Shown in pieces: positions 1-11,346 of a stretch of 64,000 nt of DNA. Origin of the DNA: Orychophragmus violaceus. Taxonomy: Eukaryota > Streptophyta > Magnoliopsida > Brassicales > Brassicaceae. Within the stretch, counting starts at the first letter, position 1; each line of letters begins with the position of its first letter. The stretch is taken from NCBI GenBank assembly GCA_030180135.1, contig CM058239.1:45457270-45521269 (forward strand), read 5' to 3'. The translations under genes were made by a program, and so were the position numbers. The notes below the pieces were generated by a model that saw nothing but the letters and a program-made list of their open reading frames with translations, searched no databases and was not told the DNA's origin.

Positions 1-166
1 ACAACTCCTACAATAGTTAGAGTAGAATCATGAAACGTTAGCTCCACTAGTTAAGTCTATTTAAGTTTCATGTAAGCATTCAAATGAAAATAAGAGAGAA
101 AAACGTTTCCTAAAGCTTATCTTTCTCTTTGCTTGGCTTGAATCTCTGCATCACTCTGTTCTTCAG
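1..166 (+). repeat. 5' LTR of element K (3' portion only)
   Basis: Bases 1-67 match 4332-4398 with a few substitutions, for example around ACAACTCCT and GCTCCACTAGTTAAGTC. The LTR probably ends at a CA near 165, a few bases before the PBS. The full LTR would be about 270 bp, which is typical of small copia LTRs. Confidence 0.85.
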
Positions 167-174
167 ATAAGATG

Positions 175-187
175 TGGTATCAGAGCC
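175..187 (+). other. Primer binding site of element K (initiator Met tRNA type)
   Basis: TGGTATCAGAGCC is the standard plant copia PBS, complementary to the 3' end of initiator methionine tRNA. It lies directly downstream of the 5' LTR and just before gag. Confidence 0.93.
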
Positions 188-215
188 TATTAAAACTTAG
201 TAAGGAGTGGGAAAG

Positions 216-929
216 ATGAGTGAAAAAGAGAACTCTCTGAGCATTCCGAAGTTTGATGGCGACTATGGGCATTGGGGAATGCTTATGGAGAATCTACTAA
301 GGTCGAAGGAATGGTGGGAACTCGTTGAATCTGAAATTCCTCGGCATGAGAGGAATGCAGTTCTCAGAGAAGCACAAAAGTCAGAGCTGGCCGAGATGAA
401 GGTGAAGGATCTAAAGGCCAAGAACTACTTATTTGCTTTAATCAACAAGGTGATACTCAAGACGATCTCAAACAAGGACACAACTAAGGACATTTGGGAC
501 TCAATGAGAAGAAATTTCCAAGGGAATAAGAGAGTACAGAGTGCACAACTCCAGAGTCTAAGAAGAAACTTTGAAGTCCTGGAAATGAAGGAAGGAGATA
601 CTATCACAAAGTACTTTTCCAAGGTTATGGTGGTCGCTAACAACATGAGAAACCTAGTAGATGATATGTCGGATGCAAAGGTTGTGGAAAAGATACTGAG
701 GACACTGGTTGAAAGATTCACATATGTGGTATGTGCAATCGAGGAATCAAAGGACATACAAGAGATGTCCGTGGACGAGTTGCAGAGCTCTCTCCTTGTC
801 CATGAGCAGAACTTGAACAAGAAAAACGGAGATGATCAAGCCCTGAAGATGAGGAGTTACATACCGGATGGAGGTAGAGGAAGAGGAGGCTACCAAGGAC
901 GAGGCCAAGGAGGAAGAGGAAGAGGATGA
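216..929 (+). pseudogene. K gag (DUF4219/UBN2-type capsid protein)
   Basis: This is the capsid part of a copia polyprotein, which packages element RNA in cytoplasmic particles. The first true ATG is at 216, about 30 bases after the PBS. The N-terminus has the IPKFDGDYGHW pattern of DUF4219, with W-W and LRSKEWWELVE following. The UBN2-type core occupies roughly residues 50-190 (IWDSMRRNFQGNKRVQ). The tail is rich in Arg and Gly and ends at a TGA at 927. Beyond the stop the frame continues into the first half of a zinc knuckle (CYKCKKWG near 960), and the rest of the knuckle has been lost. The stop and the broken knuckle separate gag from pol, so this is a relic even though about 237 codons are open. 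Confidence 0.9.
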
Positions 930-1009
930 GGCTTCTCAAGCTTCAACAAGGCGAATGTTGAATGCTACAAATGTAAAAAATGGGGGATTTAAAAAATGAA
1001 TGCTCTTCT

Positions 1010-1290
1010 TGGGAAAGAGAAGCAAACTATGTTGAAGAAGAAGAGGAAATAGTGCTGATGGCTCACATTGATGAAATCAGGGATGAAGAAAGGCACATGT
1101 GGTTTCTAGACTTTGGATGTAGCAACCACATGTGTGGAACCAAAAGATAGTTCACTGGCTTTGATGAAAGCTTTCGACAAAATGTCAAGCTGGGGGATAA
1201 TCGAAGGCTGGTAGTAGAAGGGAGAGGTAATCTTCGACTCTGTATTAATGGCATCATTCAGACCAGTGTCCCGGGTTTGAAGAGCAACAT
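1010..1290 (+). pseudogene. K aspartic protease remnant with altered catalytic motif
   Basis: After a frame change near 990, the reading EIRDEERHMWFLDFGCSNHM appears. In copia elements this is the protease start, normally LDSGCSNHM, where the D-S/T-G triad is the active site. Here Ser is replaced by Phe (codon TTT at about 1112), which should abolish activity. A TAG at 1147 interrupts the domain, and the later part (VEGRGNLRL, VPGLKSNMLSVGQL) matches the usual end of the protease region. Confidence 0.82.
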
Positions 1291-2125
1291 GCTAAGTGTA
1301 GGTCAGCTGCAGCAGAAGGGTCTCAAGATAACCATTGAAGATGATTTGTGTGTAGTGTGGCACAAGAAGCAAAGAAAGTTGGTGATGCAATCGACAATGA
1401 CAAAGAATCAGATGTTCATTGTGTTTGCAGCAGTGAAGAAACCAGAAGAAAACATGGAAACAAGTGTTTCCAGGTTATGGCACATGAGATATGGTCATCT
1501 GAGCTACACAGGGATCAAAACGCTTGTGGAGAAGAAGATGGTGGAAGGGTTAAGCTCCGTGAAAGGAAGTGAAGGCGTCTGTGAAGTGTGCATGAAAGAA
1601 AAACAAATCAGAGAGAGCATACCAAAAAGAAGCTTATGGACGGCGAGCAGAGGTCTTGAATTGGTCCACACTGACATCTGTGGATCAATCACACCTACCT
1701 CAAAGAGTGGGAAGAAGTATATCATAAACTTCATAGATGATTTTAGCAGGAAGTGCTGAACCTACTTCTTATCTGCTAAATCAGAAGCGTTTCATGCTTT
1801 CAAGGAGTTTAAAGCAGAGATGGAAATAGAGCTAGGAAAGCCATTGGTGTGTTTGAGATCAGACAGAGGAGGAGAATACAATTCGAAGGAGTTTCAGGAG
1901 TATTGCAGGGAACAAGGCATAAAAGACAACTCATAACGGCCTATACTCCTCAGTAGAATGGAGTTGCTGAGCGAAAGAATAGGAGCATCATGAATATGAC
2001 AAGATGCATGCTTATGGGAATGGTGGTGCCAAAAAGCATTTGAGCTTAAGCTGCCCAATATGCTAGTCATATTCTCAATAGGAGTCCAGCCAAAGCCCTA
2101 GGAGATGTAACACTAGGGGAAAAAT
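1277..2125 (+). pseudogene. K GAG-pre-integrase and integrase core remnant
   Basis: Integrase joins the cDNA copy to host DNA. The open part 1277-1759 contains the pre-integrase segment LWHMRYGHLSYTGIKTL (the H-H of the HHCC zinc site), the C-X2-C of that site (CEVCMKEK), and the start of the core with the first catalytic Asp region (ELVHTDICGSI and NFIDDFSRKC). A TGA at 1757 stands where Trp is usual. The frame continues with TYFLSAKSEAF, then LRSDRGGEYNSKEF (second Asp), and after stops NGVAERKNRSIMNM (the catalytic Glu). At least four nonsense codons break it. Most look like TGG to TGA/TAG or CAG/CAA to TAG/TAA changes. Confidence 0.88.
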
Positions 2126-2710
2126 GGAGCAATTAAAAACCTTCATTAAGTTACTTTTAAGTTTTTGGTTGTTTGGCTTATGTTATGGTGCCTTATGAAA
2201 AGGAGAGTTAAGCTGGATGAGAAAAGCACAACATGTGTGATGATGGGAGTAAGCAAAGAGTCGAAGGGATATCACCTTTATGATCCAAACTCAAAGCGGA
2301 TCATAATCAGTAAGGATGTTAAATTCGATGAAAGTAGAGGATGAAACTGGAAAGGAAGAGAAGGAGAAGATAAGATCATGTGGGAGGGAATGGAAGATGA
2401 TTTAGAAGAAGGAAATGGTCAAGTTGCTGATGAGGAAGTTCAAAATAAAACCGGAGAATGGGAAGCAGCAGAACCTGAGCAAGGAAATGTCGTTGATGAA
2501 CCAACAGAAAATGCAGAAGCAGGAGAAGCTGGATCATCATCTGTTGGTGAAGCTAAATGGATCAGAAAAGCACCAGTCTGTATGAAAGACTATGTCTGTG
2601 AAGGAGTAAAGCTGGTGATTGAAGAAAAAGGAGATGAAGTAATAGCTATGTTCATAGCTGCAGAAGATCCTGAAAGGTATGAGGATGCAGCTCAACATGA
2701 AGTTTAGAGG
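2126..2710 (+). pseudogene. K integrase C-terminal region and acidic linker
   Basis: 2126-2377 holds scrambled integrase C-terminal sequence, with pieces resembling VFGCL and the GYHLYDPNSKRIIISKDVKFDE stretch in changing frames. 2378-2707 is open and very acidic (many Glu, Asp and Gly), as expected for the low-complexity linker between integrase and RT in copia polyproteins. It ends at a TAG where Trp normally stands. Confidence 0.7.
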
Positions 2711-3510
2711 AAGGCAATGGAAGCATATATAAAGTCAATAGAGGAGAACATAACCTAGGAATTGGTAGAGCTACCTGCAGAAGCCAAAGTCATTGGTTTG
2801 AAGTGGGGTTTTAAAACAAAATACAATGAAAAAGGTGAGGTTGATAAGTTCAAAGCGAGGTTAGTCGCGAAGGGTTACCATCAGACTCAAGGGATCGACT
2901 TTCATGAGGTATTTTCTCCGGTTACACGTTCGGATACAATCATAACGCTTCTGGCCATCACAACTCAAAAGGGGATGGGTGGTTCTTCAGCTTGACGTGA
3001 AGAGTGCATTCTTGCATGGTGAGTTAAATGAGGAGGTATTTGTTGAACAGTCACCAGGTTTCGAAGTAAAGGACTTAGCAGAGAAAGTATACAAGTTGAG
3101 AAAGACACTTTATGGGCTAAGACAAGCACCACGTGCTTGGTATAGCAGGCTGGAAGGGTACTTCATCAAAGAGGGATTCAAAAAGTGTTACTGTGAACAC
3201 ACACTGTTTGTGAAGACAAGAGGAGAAGAAGTTTTGATTGTAAGCATCTATGTTGATGACTTAATCTATATGGGGAATTCAAGTACTATGTTAGAGGAGT
3301 TTAAAGGATCAATGATAGAGGAGTTTTCCATGATTGATCTTGGGAAGATGAAGTACTTCTTGGGTCTAGAAGTTGTCCAGGATGAAATGGGAATTTTCAT
3401 AAACCAAAAGAAGTATGCATAAGATATCTTGGTGAGATTTGGAATGGAAGATTGTAATTCAGTGAAAAATTCTATTGTGCCTGGACATAAGCTGTCAAAA
3501 ACAGGAGCAT
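2711..3510 (+). pseudogene. K reverse transcriptase (RVT_2) remnant
   Basis: This encodes a copia-type RT, the enzyme that copies element RNA to cDNA. Visible landmarks in order are ELVELPAEAKVIGLKWGFKTKYNEKG (start of RVT_2), FKARLVAKGYHQTQGIDF, VFSPVTRSDTI, then, after a frame change near 2973, QLDVKSAFLHGELNEEVF (first catalytic Asp), KTLYGLRQAPRAWY, and SIYVDDLIYMG (the YVDD active-site pair). A TAA at 3421 interrupts KKYA-DILVRF, where Gln or Arg is usual. The catalytic residues survive, but the frame is broken at both ends. Confidence 0.9.
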
Positions 3511-3512
3511 GA

Positions 3513-4190
3513 ATGGCGGTTGATCCAACTTTGTTCAAGAAACTCGTGGGGAGCCTAAGGTATCTTACAGCCACAAGACCGGATTTGATGTTCTCTGTGA
3601 ATCTGATCAGCATGTACATGGAAGAACCTAATGAACAACACATGATGGCAGCCAAGAGAGTGCTGAGGTATGTACAAGGAACAACATCACTCAGAATCAA
3701 ATGCATGAGAGAAGGAAATCCGAAGATGATTGGGAATGTGGACAGTGACTATGCTGGAGAAACAAGTGACAGAAAGAACACATCAAGCTTTGTGTTCATG
3801 CTGGGAAATGGAGCTGTATCTTGGGCTTCAAATAAACAACCCATTTTTACACTTTCAACTACAAAGGCTGAGTTTGTTGCTGCAGCTTATGGAGCTTGTC
3901 AGGATGTCTAGCAAAGGAATATCTTGGATGAGATAGGGGTGTCACAAGGAGAGGAGATGATTGTATACTGCGACAACAACTCCACCATTAAGCTCTCTAA
4001 GAATCATGTTCTCCATGGGAGGAGTAAACATATACATGTAAGGTACCACTTTCTGAGAGAGCTAGTGAATTATGGAGTCATTAAGCTGGAGTATTTCTCT
4101 ACTGTTTAACAAGTCTCTGATATTATGACTAAGGCGGTAAAGCTGGAAGTGTTTGAAAAGTTAAGAAGGAAGATGAGCGCGTGTTTGAAA
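3513..4190 (+). pseudogene. K RNase H remnant
   Basis: This is the RNase H part that degrades the RNA strand of the hybrid. FKKLVGSLRYLTATRPDLMFSV is the RT/RNase H connection. VDSDYAGETSDRKNTSSFVFMLG and AVSWASNKQPIFTLSTTKAEFVAAA give the DSDWAG-like and TEAE-like catalytic stretches. VYCDNNSTIKLSKNHVLHGRSKHI and HFLREL complete the domain. Stops lie at 3909 (TAG for Trp) and 4107, after which VSDIMTKAVKL, the usual copia C-terminus, is still legible. Confidence 0.9.
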
Positions 4191-4207
4191 GAAGATTTAA
4201 ATGCTTT

Positions 4208-4398
4208 CAGTTTAGGGGAAGCTATGAAGACTGGAAACCGTTAGAGACCGTTAGCTAGACTTAGTTTGGATAAGTCAGACTATTGTATTAGTCAAAAACG
4301 AATAAATAGGAACTGACCTGGTTTGTAGGCAACAACTCCTAAAGTAGTTAGAGTAGAATCAGGAAATGTTAGCTCCACTAGTTAAGTCTATTTAAGTT
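4208..4398 (+). repeat. K polypurine tract and truncated 3' LTR
   Basis: AGGGGAAGCTA at about 4214-4224 is the polypurine tract, and the LTR starts with TG at 4225. It matches the window start from 4332 on, then stops at 4398, so about 100 bases of its 3' end are missing. Confidence 0.82.
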
Positions 4399-4609
4399 AA
4401 TTATATGTTTGAGCAGACTATCTAGTTATAAGAATATCAATATTTCAATGTATGGTTTTAAGTGACATTCCGCCGCTTCAGGCGATTTTTTTGAATCTTC
4501 CACCGCTTCGATCAATCGATCGACTTTTGCTTTTGATCTAAAGATCAGACTTGTTTTTTTTTTACATCAATTCATCTTTCTTTCCATCATAAATCTCAAT
4601 CTCATAGAG

Positions 4610-5381
4610 TTGGAGAAGGAGGTTTGAAGATCGTTACAAGAGCTTCGGATCGGAGAAGATCGTTCACCTTGGACGGTCCACCTCGATGCTCAAAATCAAT
4701 ATTCACGCGATCATAACCTTTGTCTTGTGGTCAAGCTTTTAAATCCGAAGTATCAACTTTCCGTTGGCATAAAGAACGCGGTGCCTTGAGCTTGGAATCT
4801 GATCGGAAAGGTTGAAGGACATGTAAATGACGATGGTACTATCAACTTCTACTTTCAGAATGAATATCAACTTCTAATGGGTATTGGAGAGTGCGCCGCC
4901 TAAGTTTAGAGGATGGTTGCTTGCCATAGATAGATGGACTCATCAACACTATCCCACTTATCTGAAATCAATTACCTTGTGGATCCACATCAACAAGCTC
5001 CCCAATCAATATCAACATCGTAACATCGTTGAAAGTATCGGATCTCAGCTGGGACAACTATACATAGATGAGATTCAAATCCTTGAACCGACTCCAACAA
5101 TGCCTGCTCAGGTCTGGGTTAAGATGGACATTGACCAACAAATATCCTTGGTTCATAATGTTTTTCTAATGAGGAATCATACACGGGTTGAGATCGAATT
5201 TAGATATGATGGTTTACAAAAATTCTATACAACTTGTAGAAGTTTAAGGCATGATGCAGCTGGTTGCAACATTCAGCTCACTCATAATCAGGTTGATGCC
5301 CAAATGCTCATGATATGTGGTAATACTAATGAAGCAGGCACTGAAGAGACACAAGCAGAGGCAGCTCAACTTCTACGATGA
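4610..5381 (+). pseudogene. LINE ORF1 (DUF4283-like nucleic-acid-binding protein)
   Basis: Plant L1 ORF1 proteins bind the element RNA. From about 4730, one frame reads KYQLSVGIKNAVP, a stop, AWNLIGKVEGHVNDDGTINF and FQNEYQLLMGIGE, which is the DUF4283 pattern. After a frame change near 4885 it continues APPKFRGWLLAIDRW, then SITLWIHINKLPNQYQ, VESIGSQLGQL and VWVKMDI, as in the second half of these proteins. A degenerate zinc-binding end (FYTTCRSLRHDAAGC) follows. The open part 4884-5381 is 165 codons; the start given there is only the first ATG after the frame break. Confidence 0.8.
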
Positions 5382-5639
5382 CCTCACATTACAACAAGGC
5401 AGAAAGCTTCATCCTCTATTACTCTCCCAATGGCAAGACAACAATTTTCAACACCTATCCCACCAATGCATATTACTGAATCTAATGAACGAGTAGTCAT
5501 GAGAATATCATTCTAAAGAGGAAGTAGATGTACAACGTCCTTTAAAACGATCCAAAAGGCAGAAGACTGATCCACATCCTACTGATCCGATTGAACAAGC
5601 TCACCAGCTCAGTCCCCTTTGCCCACAACCCAATGAGAC

Positions 5640-6400
5640 TTCTGCACTGGAATTGTCAGGGTTCGAGGGACCCCCTGACAGTTTCACCGTTACGGGAGAT
5701 ACAATGAAGGTTATATCCTGATGTAATGTTCCTCGTGGAGACAAAGAATGGTGTATATTATGTACAATAACTCGGAAGAAGCTTAGGATTTAATAACCAC
5801 TGATGTATACCTTCTCGCGAAACCAGTGGAGGCATGACCATTTTCTGGCACCAAAATGTTCAACTTCATGTTAGTAGGCCATCTCTCAATTTTACAGATG
5901 TATATATTCTCGATGGAGCAACTCGTTTTTGTGTCAGCTATGTATATATGGACCTCCTCAGTTGAGGTGGCGTCAAGAATTATGGCGATGAATGCAACAT
6001 GAAGCAGATTCAGGAAGATATCTTACAACACCACGACTTGTTTTGGGGGGTTTCAGTGATATACAAACAAATACAGAAAAGGAAGGACGACCCTTAAGAG
6101 AAGAATCAAGCTTAATTTTTTATCTTCAGAGAAATGATCAATGCTAACTGTTTACAAAAAATCAGAACCGTGGAGGGCTACTTCACTTGGACATGAATGA
6201 GCCACAGCTACACTATCAAGTCCAAAATAGTTAAAGCAATGACAAAAACTCTATGGACATATACCCGAGAGCATATGCACATCTATTGAGATGGCAAAGT
6301 TATGATCATCGGCCATTACTTCTTTACATGGATGACAAAGAATTGAAAAGCAAAAAACTCTTCATATATGACAGCAGATGGAGGCGAAATCAAGAAGTTA
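5640..6400 (+). pseudogene. LINE ORF2 endonuclease domain remnant
   Basis: The apurinic-type endonuclease of L1 elements nicks the target DNA. LHWNCQGSR near 5646 corresponds to the WNCRG start motif. MFLVETKNGV near 5725 carries the E-T-K catalytic Glu. SGGMTIFWHQNVQLHV and CVSYVYMDL follow in the expected order, and a decayed GDFN-type motif (WGGFSDI) sits near 6040. Several stops and frame changes break the domain. 6253-6465 is open but shows only weak similarity to the segment before RT. Confidence 0.75.
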
Positions 6401-6431
6401 AAGCTATTATCGCTCAAACCTGGCATACTCA

Positions 6432-7996
6432 ATGCATACAGTTACTCCTGCAAAATTTACAATAGCCTTGATCTACTGTTGTAATGCCTTGTCACAATGG
6501 AAGCGCCAACAAAATCAAAACTCTCAGAAAGCAATCATCCAGCTCCAACAACAACTTCAAGCATTCAAGCAGAATATGATTCTTCTTAGCTCAATTTTGG
6601 TAACATTAAATTGCATTAAGCACCAACTTTCTAATGCATATTGGCTGGAAGAAGAATATTGGAAGGAACGTAGTGGAGTACAATGGCTTGCTTTAGGAGA
6701 TCGCAATACTCGTTTCTTTCATGAATATGTGAAACAGAGAAGAGGAATAAATCGTATAGTTGCTTTTGAGGATGAAGCATGAACTATTATCACTGAACAA
6801 CACGATCTTCAATAGCTTGCCAAAGAGTATTTCCAGAATCTCTTCTCATCAAATGGACCTACCATTTATCCGACCTGCTTTCAGGTATCCCATGCTCTGT
6901 CACTCAAGAAATAAATGATGCTCTTATCAAATCTTTGGAGTATGCTGAACTGAAACATGAATTATATGATATAAATCCTGGAACAGATGGTATGAGCGTT
7001 GGATTCTTTCAACATCATTGGGAAACTGTTAAAGTATTTGTCTTCAACTATATAAACCATTTTTCCATGAAGGTGTTCTTCCTCACCATATAAACCATAC
7101 TCACATATTTTTAATCCCCAAAATTAAATCCCCCACTACATTTAAATATCTTAGGCATATTAGCTTGGCCAATGTTGCTTACAAGCTTATCTCCAAGGTT
7201 CTTGTTAATCGGCTTAAACCTTGGCTGAATACTCTGCTATCTCCATTTCAGTCAGCCTTTATTCTTGGCCGATATATCACTGACAACCTGCTTATTGGAC
7301 ATGAAATGATTCATTCATTGCAAACTCGAAAACTAAAGCATGATTATATGGCTATTAAACTAGATATCACTTAAGCTTTTGATCAAGTAGAGTGGCTATA
7401 TATTGATGCAGTTATGGAGCGGATGAGTTGTCACTTAAAATGAAAAAAATGGATTCAAGGTTGTATAACTACAACAACTTACTCAGCTCTTCTCAATGCC
7501 ACTCATACTCAAAAGATTTATCCCTAACGAGGTATCCGTCAAGGTGATCCCTTATCACCTCTAACTATTGTGCACTGAAGAATTATCTCGACTCTTACAA
7601 ACTTTCAATCGAAATAAACATTTTCAAGGCTATAAACTATATCAAAGGGGTCATGTCATCACCCATATTTTATATGCAGATGATTCCCTTATCTTTGCCA
7701 GAGCTACCATGCAAGATGATCACAACCTTAAACGCATTCTGAAAATCTATGAGGATGCATTGAGACAGCAAGTCAACAACAATAAATCCTCATTATTATT
7801 CATCAAAGGTACTCCTTCAAGAACTACTATTGCGGATATTCTAGGTATATCTCAGATTGGTAGTTTTGAAAAATATTTAGGATTACCTGATAGTATAGGA
7901 AGAAATAGATCATATACCTTTGCATAACTTCATCAAAGGATTAAGAAAAAGTTGACTAGTTGGTATACCAAACTTCTGCACCTGCAGGGAAAGAAA
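6432..7996 (+). pseudogene. LINE ORF2 reverse transcriptase remnant
   Basis: This is the L1-type RT. The order of motifs is WLEEEYWKERSGVQWLALGDRNTRFFHEY (the classic pre-RT segment, 6650-6730), PGTDGMSVGFF near 6980, ANVAYKLISKVLVNRLKPWL and FILGRYITDNLL (7165-7300), then MAIKLDIT, a stop and AFDQVEW (catalytic Asp), RGIRQGDPLSPL near 7530, and HILYADDSLIFARA near 7665 (the catalytic YADD). GSFEKYLGLP closes the domain near 7885. The remaining connection region stops at 7997 in WYTKLLHLQGK, so the C-terminus is lost. Stops lie near 6780 and 7372, and there is a frame change near 7565. Confidence 0.9.
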
Positions 7997-7997
7997 T

Positions 7998-9215
7998 TGT
8001 AACATATGTCTCCTACACTCTCGAGACAACGTGTCACCAACCCTAACGTATGACTCAAGTATCTCTAATAACCAACATAACTGACTAATCCAATAATGTC
8101 TCGTAAATGTAACTATACATAATGCAACAACTAGGATAAAAATATGGAAAACACGATAAAACCCCAAAGCACCGATCCAGCTAAGCGTCAATCTACTTGT
8201 CATGCTCACCTTAGCCTAGGTCAATTCAAACGAACATACGATGAATGTGTACGAACGGCGGTCACAATTGAAGGACAAACACATTGAATTGCAACACACA
8301 TACCGTCTAGGGTTCAACCTAATCCTCTCGGATCCGATCGGCCTTTTGAGTCGAACTAACTTGGTTTGGTTTTGGTTTAAATACAACCAAGGCTGGAACA
8401 AGATAAACACATTGTTCCAAAGAGTGATCAATATACGTTGCATACAATCACGAAGATGAGAGGCAAGAAAAAGGATGAACGATGGCACATGCTTTGGCAA
8501 GCAACATTGGCCAAAGGCAACAACACCAACAAAGAAGCGGATATGCGGCAGAGTTGTATTAGAGCAGCCATAGCTGATCAACCGTAGATATGATAGGTCT
8601 AGGGTTTATAATAGAGAAGGTTGCTTACGCCACAAGAAACATCTATGGATCACAAGGACCAGCTTCGTCGTTGTGGAGTTTTATCTCAGGTGATGCATGC
8701 TTCATCCTCCAATGTCAAGCGGCTTCTCATGTTACAAATCAGAGACAAGCAATGGTGAGATACGGTGTCTTCGACTCCAATTCTCCACGTTTTCTCTCGA
8801 ATCTGATCGATGACGTCAAGCAAGGGCTAAGGCAGTGGCAGCAAGGGTCTCTAGCCGCTCGTGGCTCTCCGGTGGATGCTGATCGATGATAGGTGGTGGA
8901 GGCACGGTGGCTCCGATGGTGGCGGTTTGACGAGCCCCTTTTCCACATACGAAACAAGCCATGATCACAAAGGAAGGAAGGAGAAGGGCAATGGATGAAG
9001 GAGAAGTCTAAGAGAAGAATGAAGGGAAGAAGGGAGAGGGATGAAAATGCTGGATATGGTGACTGACGGCTAGGTTTGCGAAATCTTATGAAGGAGATAC
9101 ATAAAACATATATGGCTGCGCTTTTGTTTCTTTACGTAACAAGGTGTTGGGATTTATTGGGATAGGTAATATAACAAAGCACAATGGGCTCAGTTTGCAA
9201 GATTGAGTCGTTACA
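7998..9215 (-). repeat. 3' LTR of gypsy element X (minus strand)
   Basis: The segment runs from TGTAAC at 7998 to GTTACA at 9215, the inverted TG/CA ends of an LTR. Directly beyond 9215 is the reverse complement of a polypurine tract (ATTCTCCCCCACTA, 9216-9229), which fixes the strand as minus and the LTR as 3'. A second family copy lies in inverse orientation at 11347-12177 and 63904-64000. The length is 1218 bp. The open frames inside it on either strand are not recognisable genes. Confidence 0.82.
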
Positions 9216-9990
9216 ATTCTCCCCCACTAATAAAAGAATTCGCCCTCGAATTCATATACGATTGCTCGATGTCGACTCCAACAAACTCTGGTAATCTATC
9301 CTTGAATGATCCTCGGTCTCACATGTTTCCTCCTGTCTAACATCTTTCTACCAATAGAATTTGACTATCGTAGTCACTTTTCCAAACGTTTTTGAACCGC
9401 CATTGGTAGGCTAGGCGCTTAAAGATCCTTACTGAGATTGCTTGGCGACTGCTTACCTTAAGCTTCTCCAGCTTTCGAGTGTTAGAACCTCCGTGAAAAT
9501 TAAGTCGCCCACCTTAAACTCTAAATCTCTCTTGTGCTTAACTGCATAACTCTTCAGACGATAATGAAACTCCTTTAGCAGCCTTGGAGCATTTCCATTT
9601 GCTCTACCATGTCCTGAACCATTGTTGATTATATGGCTTGTTCTTCACTCCTCTTCTGAAAAACATAAAGGTGTACGACACATATTACCATAATGAGCCT
9701 CCTTTTCGATCTGTTTGCGCAAAAACCTATCATGTCCTTGAGCTTGTTGAACCCCCAAGTAAATCTACTTGATCCAATGCCATCAAAACCCGGTATCTCT
9801 CCCGTTGCGGTAACTGTAATAATCTGAGACTAGTCGGTGCTTTCTTAACCATGACATATCGCTCATGCGCCTACTGAAGGCATCTGCCACCTGATTGTCT
9901 TTATCCGAATGATGGGTGATTACTAAATTACTAGCTGTCAAAAACTCGATCCATCTACGCTGCAACGTTTTACCACTAGCAAAACACAGT
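9216..9990 (-). pseudogene. Gypsy element X pol remnant (RNase H end, integrase C-terminus)
   Basis: On the minus strand, 9965-9783 reads QRRWIEFLTASNLVITHHSD followed by NQVADAFSRR, the end of a Ty3/gypsy RNase H (compare the usual YHPGKxNVVADALSRR). Further along the same strand, about 9587-9493, LKSYAVKHKRDLEFKVGDLI matches the C-terminal part of gypsy integrase, where a DVEFQVGD-type motif is typical. The integrase core between the two is missing or unreadable. The GAATTCGCCCTCGAATTC stretch next to the PPT also occurs beside the PPT of F (38735-38752), so X and F probably share a 3' pol end. Confidence 0.75.
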
Positions 9991-11346
9991 TAAACCCTCA
10001 GTAGAAAAACTATGTTTGACCCCTACTCTCTTGAAAAATTTCGCCTTGAATCCGTGCAATTGTTTCTCCCCCACTTGGTTCCCAACCAAAACGCAGAGTA
10101 TCCTTCTCCTTGGTACCATGCTAACAATAACAATGCAACACAAAGACCACTTATCATCGCTCATGTCCATTTTGTCCAGCTACTCATTTTGATGAGGTAA
10201 TTTAAAATTTTCGCGTCCATTGCCTAGAAAAAGTCCATCACCACATCCCATTTCCAACCTTATTCAAGCAAAATACAATATTTTCCTTGAAAAATGGTTA
10301 ACACTGACAGTTAGTCATATAAACACAGGGAACGACAAGTGTCATATATGTTGACTCGAAACTTTTAGAAACAACACTCATATTTTGAGTGGTTTCAAAC
10401 TTGAATGAAATGCTTCACTTCCAACTGAATTCTCTACTACCATGCTACAGTTGGTCCTCCACTTCCAAACGGGTTCTCCTCGATAGATTTTCATTATTGC
10501 TTCGTTACGGCATGACTGTCGCACAAGTAAACATCCTTACTTTATCACATGCTGAAAGAAGATGTCAGCCACGTCCATTATGGCTTCCTATTATGTGGGG
10601 AACGACCCACCACACTTCTGATGTGCTAACTCAATTGCCAAAGTGACCTCCAACTGAAGATTTTTTTTTTTTTTTTAATCTTTTTATTTGATGTAGTGTT
10701 TTCCGAACAAAATCCTTAGGTTTCCATCCCATTAAGCTCCATGTTCCCTACCTTGTCATCCAACTGTGATGTTTCCGAACGCCATCGCTTGAGTTTCTAT
10801 TCGCATTGAACTTGTCCTTTATCCGTTTGTTTTGCAGATTCTTACTAATCTGCCATAGTGTTTCCCTTACACTCTCTCGTTGTATTTCCATTCTCCTTAA
10901 CTTGATTTCTCTTCTTTCGATTGTAACACACAAATGTCCAAGATGCTAATAGAGAATTCTAAATGCCACAATTCCACTTCTGGGATTCCTTTGAAGACCA
11001 CCTTTCGTCATTTGAAGAAACTCCTTTAGCTGCCTTAAAATTGCACAAATAACTCCACAATAACTCAAATAACTCCAAAATAACCCACTCACACAAATAC
11101 TCCAGACATACCAGAAGATCTCCAGAAAAGGTGGTCTTCAAAAAGTTATTGCTAAATAATTGATTCTCGGATACCACATTAAGCACAAAAATAACCTGGT
11201 TAGAATTTTAGCTGAAGTTAAGAGATGCCGATTAATAGACTGATACCAAGCCGAAGGGGTGCTACTTCTTTTTTTTTTAATTAAAAAAATTTATGATTCC
11301 CAGAAAAAGTTGAAAACCGCTGAAAACCGAATGCAATGCAAAATGT
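9991..11346. other. Unassigned spacer between X pol remnant and inverted LTR
   Basis: I recognise no coding domain here. It would be the place for the upstream part of X pol, but translations on both strands give no gypsy motif. It contains a 17-base T run near 10661 and A/T-rich stretches near 11265-11290. The short open frames at 10012, 10389, 10748 and 10959 are not supported as genes. Confidence 0.5.

Larger units (their letters stand above)
1..4398 (+). mobile_element. Degenerate Ty1/copia retrotransposon (element K), both LTRs incomplete
   Basis: The order LTR, PBS, gag, protease, integrase, RT, RNase H, PPT, LTR is that of Ty1/copia. The window opens inside the 5' LTR: base 1 aligns with base 4332 of the 3' LTR, so about 107 bases of the 5' LTR are off the left edge. 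The 3' LTR breaks off at 4398, where the LINE-containing segment begins. The coding region is one former polyprotein with several in-frame stops and frame changes, so the copy is dead. No target duplication can be checked because both outer ends are missing. Confidence 0.93.
4399..7997 (+). mobile_element. 3'-truncated LINE (L1-type non-LTR retrotransposon)
   Basis: The region contains an ORF1 with a DUF4283-like domain followed by an endonuclease-RT ORF2, which is the plant L1 arrangement. Its 5' flank (4399-4600) is AT-rich with no clear boundary. The 3' part of ORF2, the 3' UTR and the poly-A tail are missing because the X gypsy LTR begins at 7998. All reading frames are broken. Confidence 0.88.

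Noticed and set aside
8216..9000. Frames in the X LTR as a small host gene
   Set aside because: The same sequence recurs in reverse at 11347-12177 and 63904-64000 and has LTR ends and a PPT, so it is repeat DNA.
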